From: Methylorubrum populi
GTDB lineage: Bacteria > Pseudomonadota > Alphaproteobacteria > Rhizobiales > Beijerinckiaceae
Length of the DNA stretch: 64,000 bases
Direction: 5' to 3'
Assembly: GCF_002355515.1 (NCBI RefSeq)
Contig: NZ_AP014809.1
Span: 2,132,501 to 2,196,500 of the forward strand
In this document: positions 1 through 8,140 of the stretch, piece by piece
Layout of the letters: the number at the start of each line of letters is the position of its first letter
Numbering within the stretch: the first letter of the stretch is position 1
Notes under the pieces: generated by a model
What the model was told of the DNA's origin: nothing
The model's input: the letters and a program-made list of their open reading frames with translations, nothing else
Database searches by the model: none
Position numbers and translations under genes: made by a program

Positions 1-2099
1 GCCTCGATGTCGGCCTCGGGGCCGGCGACCGTGATCGCCTTCGGGCTGTTGTAGGCGGCGATGTCGAGGCTGGGATAATCGGCGAGGAACGCCTCCATCT
101 CCTCGACCGGCCCGAGCAGCACGGCCATGGTGCCGAAGCCGCGGGTCGATTCCTGGTGCTTGCTGCGGAAGAAGATGACCCGCACCGCCTGTTCGAGGCT
201 CAGGATGCCGGCAGCCTCGGCCGCAGCGATCTCACCGACGCTGTGGCCCAGCACATAGCGGGGCGCGAGGCCCTTGGCGCGGAGCGCCGCGGTCGAGGCG
301 CTCTGGATCGCGAAGATCAGCGGCTGCGAGACGCGGGTGAGGGAGAGGCGCGCGTCGAGATCCTCGGCGAACATCGCCTCCTTGAGCGACCAGCCCGAGA
401 GTTTTTCGAAGAGCGCGTCGGTCTGGTCAAAGCGGGCGCGGAAGGTCGCGCTCGCCTCGTAGGCCTCGCGGCCCATGCCGACCCACTGGCTGCCGTTGCC
501 GGAATAGACAAAAGCGACCTCGGCCTGACGCTCGACCGCGGTGCCGATGACGGCCGCCTCGGTCTCCTCACCCTCGGCCAGGGCCCGCAGGGCGGCCGGG
601 ACGTCGGTGCCGGGGGCGATCGGCAGGGCGAGCCGCGTCGAGAGACGCTCGCGGCGGTGGAAGGCCGCGGCCGCGACGCGGGCGGCCTCGTCCGGCGCGG
701 CGCCGTCGAGGCGGGTGGCGTAGTCGAGGGCGAGGTCGTTGAGCGCCGCGCGGCTCTGGGCGGAGAGCAGCAGGATCTCGGGGGCGCGGCCGGCCTCGTC
801 GTTCGCGGCGACGGGGGCCGGATCGGTCAGCACGACGTGGGCGTTGGTGCCGCCGAAGCCGAAGGAGTTCACGCCGGCGAAGCGCTCGGCCTTCGTGCGG
901 GCGAGCGCCAGCGGCGCGCGGTTCACGGCGAGCTTCAGCGTCTCGAACGGGATCTCGGGGTTGAGTTCGGCCGCGTGCAGCGAGGGCGGCAGCAGGTCGT
1001 GCTCGAGGGCGAGGCTCGCCTTGAGCAGGCCGGCAAGGCCCGAGGTCGGTTCCGTATGGCCGATATTGGTCTTGATCGAGCCGATCGGCAGCGGAGCCTG
1101 CCGCGGCTTGCCGAGCTTGGAGCCGATGGCGCCGGCCTCGATCGGATCGCCGACCGGCGTGCCGGTGCCGTGCGCCTCGACGAAGGCGATGCGGTCGAGG
1201 TCGATCTCGGCCTCGCGGTAGACCTGCTCCAGCAGCGCGCCCTGCGCGTGGCCGGAGGGGAGCGAGATGCCGGTGGTGCGCCCGTCCGAGTTGACGCCGC
1301 TCGCCGCGATGACGCCGCGCACCGTCCGGCCGCTGCGGGCGGCGGCCTCGGCCGATTGCAGGATCAGCACCACGCCGCCCTCGGCGCGGACATAGCCGTC
1401 AGCGCTCGACGAGAAGGCCTGGCACAGGCCCGTGCGCGAGAGCATCTGCGCGTTGGAGAAGGAGATGAAGTTGAACGGGCTCGCCAGGATGTTGGCGCCG
1501 GCGACCACGGCGGTGTCGACCTGACCCGCCTCGATCGCCGCGATCGCCGCGTTGAGCGCGACCAGCGAGGACGAGCAGGCGGTGTCGAGGGTGAAGCTCG
1601 GGCCCTTCAGGTCGTAGATGTAGGAGATGCGGTTCGAGATGATCGAGAGCGTGTTGCCGGTGGCCGCGTAGGCGTCGCCCGAGGACGGGTCGAGGATGCG
1701 CAGGTTGCCGTAATCGAGGGCGGACGCGCCGACGAACACGCCGATATGGCTGCCGGCCACGGAGGACGGGCGCAGGCCCGCATCCTCGAACGCCTCCCAG
1801 GTCAGTTCCAGCAGCATGCGCTGCTGCGGGTCCATCTGCTCGGCCTCGCGGGGCGAGATGCCGAACACGCCCGGATCGAACGACCAGATGTCGTCGAGCA
1901 CGCCCGCCGCCCAGGTGTAGCTCTTGCCCCGCTCCTGCGCCCGCGGATGACCGAAGGCCGGCAGCGACCAGCGATCCTCGGGGATGCGCGAGACGGCGCA
2001 GCGCGCCTCCGTCAGGAGCTGCCACAGCCCCTCGACGTTCGGAGCCCCGGGCAGGCGGCAGGCGCGGCCGACGATCGCGATGTTCTTGCGGTGAGTCAC
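1..2099 (-). CDS. Type I polyketide synthase, N-terminal part (ketosynthase-acyltransferase), cut by window edge
   Basis: Reading the minus strand from a GTG at 2099 gives a protein beginning MTHRKNIAIVGRACRLPGAP, the usual ketosynthase opening. The KS active-site motif DTACSSS, the two catalytic-His motifs EAHGTGT and NIGHTE, and the KS end FGFGGTNAHV are all present. They are followed by an acyltransferase domain with YSGNGSQWVGMG and the GHSVGE active-site serine. The reading frame is open to base 1, so the gene continues outside the window and later domains (ketoreductase, ACP and others) cannot be judged. KS-AT order is that of modular or iterative type I PKS; the product is unknown. A large open frame on the plus strand here is only the antisense shadow. 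The start is uncertain because the ribosome site before the GTG is weak. Confidence 0.9.
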   Translation of the reverse strand, partial: MTHRKNIAIVGRACRLPGAPNVEGLWQLLTEARCAVSRIPEDRWSLPAFGHPRAQERGKSYTWAAGVLDDIWSFDPGVFGISPREAEQMDPQQRMLLELTWEAFEDAGLRPSSVAGSHIGVFVGASALDYGNLRILDPSSGDAYAATGNTLSIISNRISYIYDLKGPSFTLDTACSSSLVALNAAIAAIEAGQVDTAVVAGANILASPFNFISFSNAQMLSRTGLCQAFSSSADGYVRAEGGVVLILQSAEAAARSGRTVRGVIAASGVNSDGRTTGISLPSGHAQGALLEQVYREAEIDLDRIAFVEAHGTGTPVGDPIEAGAIGSKLGKPRQAPLPIGSIKTNIGHTEPTSGLAGLLKASLALEHDLLPPSLHAAELNPEIPFETLKLAVNRAPLALARTKAERFAGVNSFGFGGTNAHVVLTDPAPVAANDEAGRAPEILLLSAQSRAALNDLALDYATRLDGAAPDEAARVAAAAFHRRERLSTRLALPIAPGTDVPAALRALAEGEETEAAVIGTAVERQAEVAFVYSGNGSQWVGMGREAYEASATFRARFDQTDALFEKLSGWSLKEAMFAEDLDARLSLTRVSQPLIFAIQSASTAALRAKGLAPRYVLGHSVGEIAAAEAAGILSLEQAVRVIFFRSKHQESTRGFGTMAVLLGPVEEMEAFLADYPSLDIAAYNSPKAITVAGPEADIE

Positions 2100-2618
2100 G
2101 TCGATCCGTTTACGCTCGTGAAGCAGGGACCGGGGGTCCGTTCGGTGCGGATGTTCCGCCCGCACCGCGAATGTCTCGTCAACCTTCGGCCTTCCTGCGG
2201 CGCTCGGGGACGAGCGGCCGACGACCGAAGGTTTTAAGAGGCACTCTTAATCTGACCGACAGGACCGTCCAACCCGCTTGGCTGCAACCTCTCCCTTAAT
2301 CCAGAGAGATTGGGAGATTGTGTGGCACGTATTCATCAGTGAAACGTTGATGGCGGAAAAGCGGCAAAATGCCGAAAACAACAAATATCAGTCGTTATCG
2401 TCTGGGTGAGTTCGAAAATTGCCGCCATTCGGCCATTGGAGTGATAAAGTTCTTGCGAATATTGCGTTAGGTTTCGGAGAGTCTTTTTCGCTCTTCTCAG
2501 GTGATCGATTTTGGCGGGAGCTGGCATGTTGTTGCGCTTGAAAGTTGCAGCGCTCTCATTCGACAGATGAGACGGCTTCGAAACACGCATCGGACAGATG
2601 GCGGATCGAAGGCCACAA
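2100..2618. other. Intergenic region upstream of the polyketide synthase
   Basis: About 520 bases without a convincing gene. The part from about 2230 to 2520 is visibly richer in A+T than its surroundings, as expected for a promoter region of the leftward PKS gene. It contains the inverted repeat listed separately. The downstream end lies just after the stop of the UDP-glucose dehydrogenase gene, so that gene and the PKS are not tightly coupled. Confidence 0.5.
2234..2250. promoter_or_regulatory. Short perfect palindrome, possible operator
   Basis: TTAAGAG-GCA-CTCTTAA: seven-base perfect arms around a three-base centre, about 135 bases upstream of the PKS start and at the border of an A+T-rich stretch. 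Size and symmetry fit a dimeric repressor or activator site. No particular regulator can be assigned from the sequence. Confidence 0.3.
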
Positions 2619-3923
2619 TCACGCAATTCCGATGCCGGAATAGGCGAAGCCGTGGCGCTCGACCTCCGCAGGCGCGTAGACGTTGCGCAGGTCGACGAGG
2701 ACGGGCGCGGCCATCAGCGCCTTCAGCCGGGCCAGATCCAGCGCCCGGAACGCGTTCCACTCCGTCACGATCACCAGCGCGTCCGCTCCCTCCGCGCAGG
2801 CATAGGCGTCCTCGGCATAGGCCACGTCCTGCAGAAGCGGCCGCGCCTGCTCCATGCCTTCCGGATCGTAGGCCACGATCCGCGCGCCCGCATCCTGCAG
2901 GCCAGCGATGATCGACAGCGAGGGCGCGTCGCGCATGTCGTCGGTGTTCGGCTTGAACGTCAGGCCCAGTAGCGCCACCCGCTTGCCCCGCACCGAACCG
3001 CCGCAGGCCGCGATCACCTTGCGCGCCATGGCGCGCTTGCGCTGGTCGTTGACCGCCACCACCGTCTCGACGATCCGCACCGGCGTGCCGTAATCCTGCG
3101 CCGTCTTCACCAGGGCCAGCGTGTCCTTGGGAAAGCACGAGCCGCCGTAGCCCGGCCCGGCATGCAGGAACTTCGCGCCGATGCGGTTGTCCAGCCCGAT
3201 GCCGCGGGCGACCTCCTGCACGTTGGCGCCGACCTGCTCGCACAGGTCGGCGATCTCGTTGATGAAGGTGATCTTGGTGGCCAGGAAGGCGTTGGCGGCG
3301 TACTTGGTCAGCTCGGCCGTGCGCCGCCCGGTGAGCAGGATCGGCGCCTGGTTGAGGTAGAGCGGGCGGTAGACCTCCTGCATCACGGCGGCGGCGCGGG
3401 CATCCTCGGCGCCGATGACGATGCGGTCGGGGCGCTTGAAGTCGCCGATGGCGGCGCCCTCGCGCAGGAATTCGGGGTTGGAGGCGACGCCGACATCGAG
3501 GTCGGGGCGGGCCTCGCGCAGGATGCGCTCGACCTCGTCGCCGGTGCCGACCGGCACGGTCGACTTGGTGACGACGACGGCGTAGCCGGTGAGCGCCTCG
3601 GCGATCTCACGTGCCGCGGCGTAGACGTAGGAGAGGTCGGCAAAGCCGTCGCCGCGGCGCGACGGCGTGCCCACGGCGATGAAGACGGCCTGGGCCTGCG
3701 CGACGGCGGGCTTGAGGTCGGTGGAGAAGGCGAGCCGCTTCTGGCGGACGTTGTCGGCCACCAGGGCGTCGAGGCCGGGCTCGTAGATCGGCATGCGGCC
3801 CTCGTTGAGGGCGGCGATCTTTTCGGGATCCTTGTCGATGCAGACGACCTCGTGGCCGAAATCGGCCAGGCAGGCGCCCGAGACCAGGCCGACATAGCCC
3901 GAGCCAATCATCGCGATGCGCAT
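2619..3923 (-). CDS. ugd: UDP-glucose 6-dehydrogenase
   Basis: 434 residues, normal length for the family. It converts UDP-glucose to UDP-glucuronate with two NAD+, supplying acidic sugars for exopolysaccharide or lipopolysaccharide. The N-terminus MRIAMIGSGYVGLVSGACLA holds the NAD-binding GxGxxG. The catalytic cysteine lies in GYGGSCFPKDTLAL at about residue 261. The conserved VGTPS and GLTFKPNTDD segments of the middle and UDP-binding domains are present. It lies downstream of a PKS gene on the same strand, with glycosyltransferase genes on its other side, consistent with a surface-glycan locus. rkpK is an alternative name used in rhizobia. Confidence 0.96.
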   Translation of the reverse strand: MRIAMIGSGYVGLVSGACLADFGHEVVCIDKDPEKIAALNEGRMPIYEPGLDALVADNVRQKRLAFSTDLKPAVAQAQAVFIAVGTPSRRGDGFADLSYVYAAAREIAEALTGYAVVVTKSTVPVGTGDEVERILREARPDLDVGVASNPEFLREGAAIGDFKRPDRIVIGAEDARAAAVMQEVYRPLYLNQAPILLTGRRTAELTKYAANAFLATKITFINEIADLCEQVGANVQEVARGIGLDNRIGAKFLHAGPGYGGSCFPKDTLALVKTAQDYGTPVRIVETVVAVNDQRKRAMARKVIAACGGSVRGKRVALLGLTFKPNTDDMRDAPSLSIIAGLQDAGARIVAYDPEGMEQARPLLQDVAYAEDAYACAEGADALVIVTEWNAFRALDLARLKALMAAPVLVDLRNVYAPAEVERHGFAYSGIGIA

Positions 3924-4034
3924 CGATGTCCCCGCTGGGCCTGCCGGATCACGTCCGGTTTGTTGCGGTGCAGTGTATCCCGGTTCGAGGCCTGCGCAAA
4001 CCGGCGCCCCGAGCGGCGGTCGCTGGGGGGCGAT

Positions 4035-6212
4035 CTACAGCCGGTAATGCGCCGCGGCCCGGGAGAAATTCGGATTGTAGTACGGGTCGGCCCGCAGCAC
4101 GGGCTCCCACCGCTCGCGCATCACCCGCGATTCGGCCTCGAAGCGGGCGCGCTTCTCCGGCGTGTCCTCGGCGCCTCGGCTCTTCGATTCGTGGTGGACG
4201 AGGCGGGCATACGGCGTCCAGACGATGCGGTAGCCGGCCGAGCGGATCCTGAGGCACAGGTCCACGTCGTTGAAGGCGACCGCCAGATGCGCGGCATCGA
4301 AGCCGCCGACCTCGCGGAAGACCTCGGACCGCATCGCGAGGCAGGCGCCGGTCACCGCGGAGACCTCCTGCGACAGCTGCATCCGCGCGAAGTAGCCGGG
4401 CGCGTCGCCCGGCAGGCCGAGATGGCTGTGGCCGGCGATGCCGCCGATGCCGAGGACGATCCCGCCGTGCTGGATCGTGCCGTCGGGATAGAGGAGCTTC
4501 GCGCCGACCGCGCCGATCTCCGGGTCGCTCGCGATCGCGGCGAGTTCGGTGAGCCAGCCCGGCTCCAGCACCTCGATGTCGTTGTTGAGGAACAGAAGGA
4601 TCGATCCCCGCGCCGCCGCCGCGCCGCGATTCGACAGATCGGAGAAGTTGAACGGACCCGGCACGGACAGCACGCGCAGGCGCGGCTCGGCAGCGTAGCG
4701 CGCGAACAGATCCCGCGTCGCCGGCTCCGAGCTGCCGTTGTCGACGACGATGACATCCAGGGCCGGATAGTCGGTGCGCGCGAACAGCCCGTCGAGGACG
4801 ACGCCGAGCAGCTCCGCCCGGTCGCGGGTCGGGATGACGACGGAGACGAGGGGGGACGGGTCCGGCAGGGGACGCAGCAGCCGGTTGAAGCCCTGCTCTC
4901 CGCGCTCGGCCCGGGCGCCCCGCCGCGAAGCCACCTCGGCGAGCGCCCGCAGGCGGGCATCCTCGGCCCGCGCGAGCGCCCGGTCGGAGAAGGTGCCGGA
5001 GCCGGCCGCCGCCCGCCAGTGATAGAGCACCTTGGGGATGTGGCGCACGCGGGCGCGGTCGAGCCCCTCGGTCAGGCGCAGAAGCAGATCGTGATCCTGG
5101 CTTCCCTCGAAGCCGGGCCGCAGGCCGCCGAGCCGGCGCAGCGTCTCCGTGCGGACCACGCTGAGATGGTTCACGTAGTTCTGGGCCCACAGCAGCTCGC
5201 GGTCGTAGCCCGACTTGAAATGCGGCTCGAAGCGGCGGCCGCGGCCATCGACCTTGTCCTCGTCGCTGTAGATCAGCTCGAGGTCCGGATCGGCCCGGAC
5301 GGCGGCGGCCACCTCGAACAGGGCGTTCTCGGCGAGGAGATCGTCGTGGTCGAGGAAGGCGGCGTAGGCGCCGCTCGCCAGGCCCAGGGCGTCGTTGGTC
5401 GCGCGGGCGATGTGGCCGTTCTCCGGCCTACGCACGCAGCGGATGCGCGGCTCTTCCCGCGCGTGGCGGGCGATCAGCCGCGGGATGCGCGGATCAGTGG
5501 AGGCGTCGTCGGCGATGCAGAGTTCCCAGGCCGGGTAGAGCTGGCTGCGCACCGAGCGGATCGCCGCCTCCAGCACGCGCGGGTCGGGATCGTGCGCCGG
5601 CATCAGGATGGAGATGAGCGGGCGCGCCTCCCAGCCCGCGATCTCGGCGCGGATCCGCGCGCGCTCCGCCGTCGTGAGCCGGTCGAACCTCGCGATCCAG
5701 GCGGCGTAGCCGGTCTCGGCCCGGTGCGCGAGCGCCCGCGCGATCAGCCCGCGGGCGCGGACTTTGAGGCCGAGGACGCGCCAGTAGACCGCCTGGGCGG
5801 TCAGGCCGGGTTGGCGGAGGCCGGCCCGCGCCACGATCCCGAAGCGTCCGCGGCGGATGATCCTGAGGTCGCGCAGCCGGAAGGGGTCGCTCCGCGACAG
5901 GGCCGTCAGGCGCAAGGTCGCGACGTCCGGCGGCAGCCGGCCGGTCCAGGCGAAGGCGTCGCCGCCGAGCGGCTCCTCGACCAGCGCCACGCTCGCACCG
6001 TCGCCCGAGACCGCGCTGAGGAGGGCGCGGGCAATGCCGCCGCTGCCGGCATCGCGCCACGTCACGCTGACCCAGGCACCGCCGAGGCCGGCGCCGGCAA
6101 GATCGATGCGCAAGTCGGCTCCGTCCGTGCCCGTCGCCGGCAGCGGACGGCCTGCGAGCGTCGGCTCGAGCGGCGACGTGAGCCTCGCCTGGGGCCCGGC
6201 CCGCTCCGCCAT
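4035..6212 (-). CDS. Tandem family 2 glycosyltransferase
   Basis: 725 residues. An N-terminal beta-rich region of about 150 residues is followed by two GT-A fold GT2 domains. The first starts near residue 195 with PLISILMPAHDPD and has DHDDLL and IYSDEDKVD as nucleotide-sugar/metal motifs. The second starts near residue 453 with PLVSVVIPTRDRAELL, has FLNNDIEVL as the DxD-like motif, and ends with NDVDLCLRIRSAGYRI. Two-domain GT2 enzymes of this type usually add sugars to O-antigen, capsule or glycoprotein chains. The donor and acceptor are unknown. No membrane segment is evident, so it is probably cytoplasmic or peripheral. Its stop is 111 bases from the ugd start and the upstream gene ends only six bases before it, so an operon is likely. 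Confidence 0.9.
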   Translation of the reverse strand: MAERAGPQARLTSPLEPTLAGRPLPATGTDGADLRIDLAGAGLGGAWVSVTWRDAGSGGIARALLSAVSGDGASVALVEEPLGGDAFAWTGRLPPDVATLRLTALSRSDPFRLRDLRIIRRGRFGIVARAGLRQPGLTAQAVYWRVLGLKVRARGLIARALAHRAETGYAAWIARFDRLTTAERARIRAEIAGWEARPLISILMPAHDPDPRVLEAAIRSVRSQLYPAWELCIADDASTDPRIPRLIARHAREEPRIRCVRRPENGHIARATNDALGLASGAYAAFLDHDDLLAENALFEVAAAVRADPDLELIYSDEDKVDGRGRRFEPHFKSGYDRELLWAQNYVNHLSVVRTETLRRLGGLRPGFEGSQDHDLLLRLTEGLDRARVRHIPKVLYHWRAAAGSGTFSDRALARAEDARLRALAEVASRRGARAERGEQGFNRLLRPLPDPSPLVSVVIPTRDRAELLGVVLDGLFARTDYPALDVIVVDNGSSEPATRDLFARYAAEPRLRVLSVPGPFNFSDLSNRGAAAARGSILLFLNNDIEVLEPGWLTELAAIASDPEIGAVGAKLLYPDGTIQHGGIVLGIGGIAGHSHLGLPGDAPGYFARMQLSQEVSAVTGACLAMRSEVFREVGGFDAAHLAVAFNDVDLCLRIRSAGYRIVWTPYARLVHHESKSRGAEDTPEKRARFEAESRVMRERWEPVLRADPYYNPNFSRAAAHYRL

Positions 6213-6218
6213 CGCCGC

Positions 6219-7265
6219 TCAGGCCTCCCAGTTCTTCGAGACGGATGCCCGCACCGCGTCGCTCAGCACCGTATCGTAGACGACCATGTCGCGGGCGAAC
6301 CGCATCCCGCGCAGCAGCTCGGCGAGCGCCAGCGTCTCGTTCGGGATCGGCAGCGGCAGCGGTAGCGGGGCCTCGATCCCGATATGGTGGAACACCGAGG
6401 CCATGAAGGCCTCGAAGTAGTCGCGGTGGCCGACGACGTCGATGCGCGACAGAACCTCGACGGCGATGATGGAACTGCCCGGCATCAGCCGGTCCTCCGG
6501 CACGTGGGTGCTGAGCTGGCGGGTCAGGGGGTTGTAGAGCAGGTGATAGGCCGGCTCCGGCATCATCCGGAACAGCCGCTTCAGGCTTTTCACGTCGGTG
6601 AAATCGTAATCGAGGGTGAAGGCCGCCGCCTCGACGAGGTTGCCGAGGCGCCATTGCTGGTCCGCGTTGGCGGCGATGCTCGCCCGCTCGCGCAGCCAGT
6701 ACAGGCGGCTGGCCAACTCCACGAAGGGATCGTGGACGAGCAGCATGGTGAGCGCGCCGCTCTGGACGAAGTGCCCCTCGTAGCGCGGGAAGATGATCGA
6801 ACCGGCCATCAGGCAGGAATCGAGCGTCACGGTGTCGAACATCGCCCGCAGGATCTCGTCCGGAAACCGGCCGATCCCGAAATACGATTGCCGGAAATAG
6901 GGGTAGAGCGCGGTCTGGATCACCGTCTCCGGGCGGATATGCCCGTTGAGCAGGATGACCTTCTTGTCGGTCAGGCCCTCGCGCGGCAGCCGCCGGTAGA
7001 TCAGCACGTTGGTGTCGACGTCGTAGATCTCGAGCCGCTCGATTCCGGCCAGACCCGGCACGTCGGTCTCGCGGATCTCGAAATGGCACTGGCCGGTCGC
7101 GTGCCAGCCGAACTTGATGAAGTTCGGGTCGGAGTGGATCGCGGAGACCTCCGCCACCCGGCGGCCCTCGATGCAGACGGAGACCCGGCTGATCGCCTGC
7201 GGGTTGTCCGGCACCACCCAGCCCCGGATCACGTCGCCCTCGTCGGACGATAGGAGAAACCGCAT
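6219..7265 (-). CDS. Conserved unknown protein of glycan locus
   Basis: 348 residues starting MRFLLSSDEGDVIRGWVVPD. I do not recognise a characterised family. The first 100 residues look beta-rich (repeated RVSVCIEG, VAEVSAI, ERLEIYDVD), resembling the accessory N-terminal region of the neighbouring glycosyltransferase. The rest is mixed alpha/beta and includes LLNGHIRPETVIQTAL and MLLVHDPFVELASRLYWL, which recall sulfotransferase-like or capsule-associated proteins but without a clear P-loop. It sits immediately upstream of the GT2 gene on the same strand and is probably the first gene of that operon, so a role in making or modifying a surface glycan is inferred only from position. Confidence 0.75.
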   Translation of the reverse strand: MRFLLSSDEGDVIRGWVVPDNPQAISRVSVCIEGRRVAEVSAIHSDPNFIKFGWHATGQCHFEIRETDVPGLAGIERLEIYDVDTNVLIYRRLPREGLTDKKVILLNGHIRPETVIQTALYPYFRQSYFGIGRFPDEILRAMFDTVTLDSCLMAGSIIFPRYEGHFVQSGALTMLLVHDPFVELASRLYWLRERASIAANADQQWRLGNLVEAAAFTLDYDFTDVKSLKRLFRMMPEPAYHLLYNPLTRQLSTHVPEDRLMPGSSIIAVEVLSRIDVVGHRDYFEAFMASVFHHIGIEAPLPLPLPIPNETLALAELLRGMRFARDMVVYDTVLSDAVRASVSKNWEA

Positions 7266-7578
7266 CCTTGCTTGCCGTCCTCGGTCCCGTGCCGGTCCGT
7301 ACGCTCGGTCTGTGCCACCCGGTGCGCCGGCCGCGCGCGCCTCGTCGAGACGTCATGAGGCCGCCGTGCCGGCGCCGGAGCGGCGACCCTACGTTCCGCC
7401 GCGCTGTCTTAGCCGATTTTTGCCGCTCGGGTGCAACGGGGATGCCGTCGCGCGGGCGGCGCCCCACGCCTTTCGACGAATGGTGTCAGATTCCGCCAAG
7501 GTCCCGCTTGCGGAGCCGGCCGGCACCGGCTATAGCCGCGGCCTCGCAGGACGCCGGGGCCACCCGGAAGACCTGCCG
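7266..7578. other. Intergenic region before tRNA-Val
   Basis: About 310 bases between the leftward glycan genes and the rightward tRNA. It should hold the promoters of both. Short open frames here overlap each other on both strands and show no recognisable protein. No repeat or site beyond that was noticed. Confidence 0.4.
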
Positions 7579-7653
7579 GGGCGCGTAGCTCAGCGGGAGA
7601 GCACTACCTTGACATGGTAGGGGTCACAGGTTCGATCCCTGTCGCGCCCACCA
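7579..7653 (+). tRNA. tRNA-Val (anticodon GAC)
   Basis: A complete cloverleaf: acceptor GGGCGCG pairs with CGCGCCC, then discriminator A and an encoded CCA. The D-arm is GCTC...GAGC. The anticodon stem CTACC/GGTAG encloses TTGACAT, giving anticodon GAC for valine codon GUC. The T-arm contains GGTTCGATCC. The gene is followed after 32 bases by a strong terminator. The defence island begins directly downstream, which fits the common use of tRNA 3' ends as integration sites, although no integrase gene or second copy of the tRNA 3' end was found in the window. Confidence 0.97.
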
Positions 7654-7685
7654 TCCTAAACATCTAGGATGATTGACGAATTTGG

Positions 7686-7708
7686 GGCCCCGGGAACGGG
7701 GCCTTTTT
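7686..7708 (+). terminator. Intrinsic terminator of tRNA-Val
   Basis: GGCCCCG-GGAA-CGGGGCC: seven G/C-rich pairs with a four-base loop, followed by TTTTT. It is positioned 32 bases after the CCA end of the tRNA. Confidence 0.9.
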
Positions 7709-8140
7709 CGTTGGGTTGGAAACCGGGTCGGAAACCCGAGTGCGTAAGGCGAGACGCACAGGTGCGACAGGGTTGTTGGTGACACGCGACCCTTGCGACG
7801 AGATCCTCTCAAGCCTCGCCGACAAGATCACATTGACCTGGCTTGTCGCCGTAGGGCTTTGCACAGCCAAGCGGCGGGTCCCGCTGCAGGTCTATGACAA
7901 AAGTTCCGGCACCTTCGACATCCGGCCGCTATCGGATGGCGGTGTAAGATAGCTCGTGGCGCACCGGCGGTCCGTGGCGACCGCACAGTCCGCCCCTGCA
8001 TCTCGCGACCTCAACCGGACCGGCATCGATCCCCGCGCTCGTGCGATCGGGTCCCGCGGGCTTCGCGCCGTTGTCTCATCGGCGAGGTTGCTTCATCCTT
8101 GATCGAAAGGGGGCGTCCCCTTCGCCAGGGGAGGGGGATT
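7709..8140. other. Gap between tRNA-Val and first defence gene
   Basis: About 430 bases without a convincing gene. Overlapping short frames exist on both strands, and one minus-strand frame runs back into the tRNA (ending WWARQGSNL, a typical tRNA-translation artefact). The segment must hold the promoter of the ATPase gene starting at 8141. If the island entered at the tRNA, one attachment arm should lie at the left end of this gap. Confidence 0.4.

Noticed and set aside
156..2237. 693-residue plus-strand open frame
   Set aside because: Antisense shadow of the polyketide synthase; its composition (Arg/Gly/Glu-rich) is typical of reversed high-GC coding DNA.
3162..6365. 1067-residue plus-strand open frame
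   Set aside because: Lies opposite ugd and the glycosyltransferase, both of which have clear motifs on the minus strand.
7624..7812. Minus-strand frame ending WWARQGSNL
   Set aside because: Well-known artefact of translating the 3' part of a tRNA gene.
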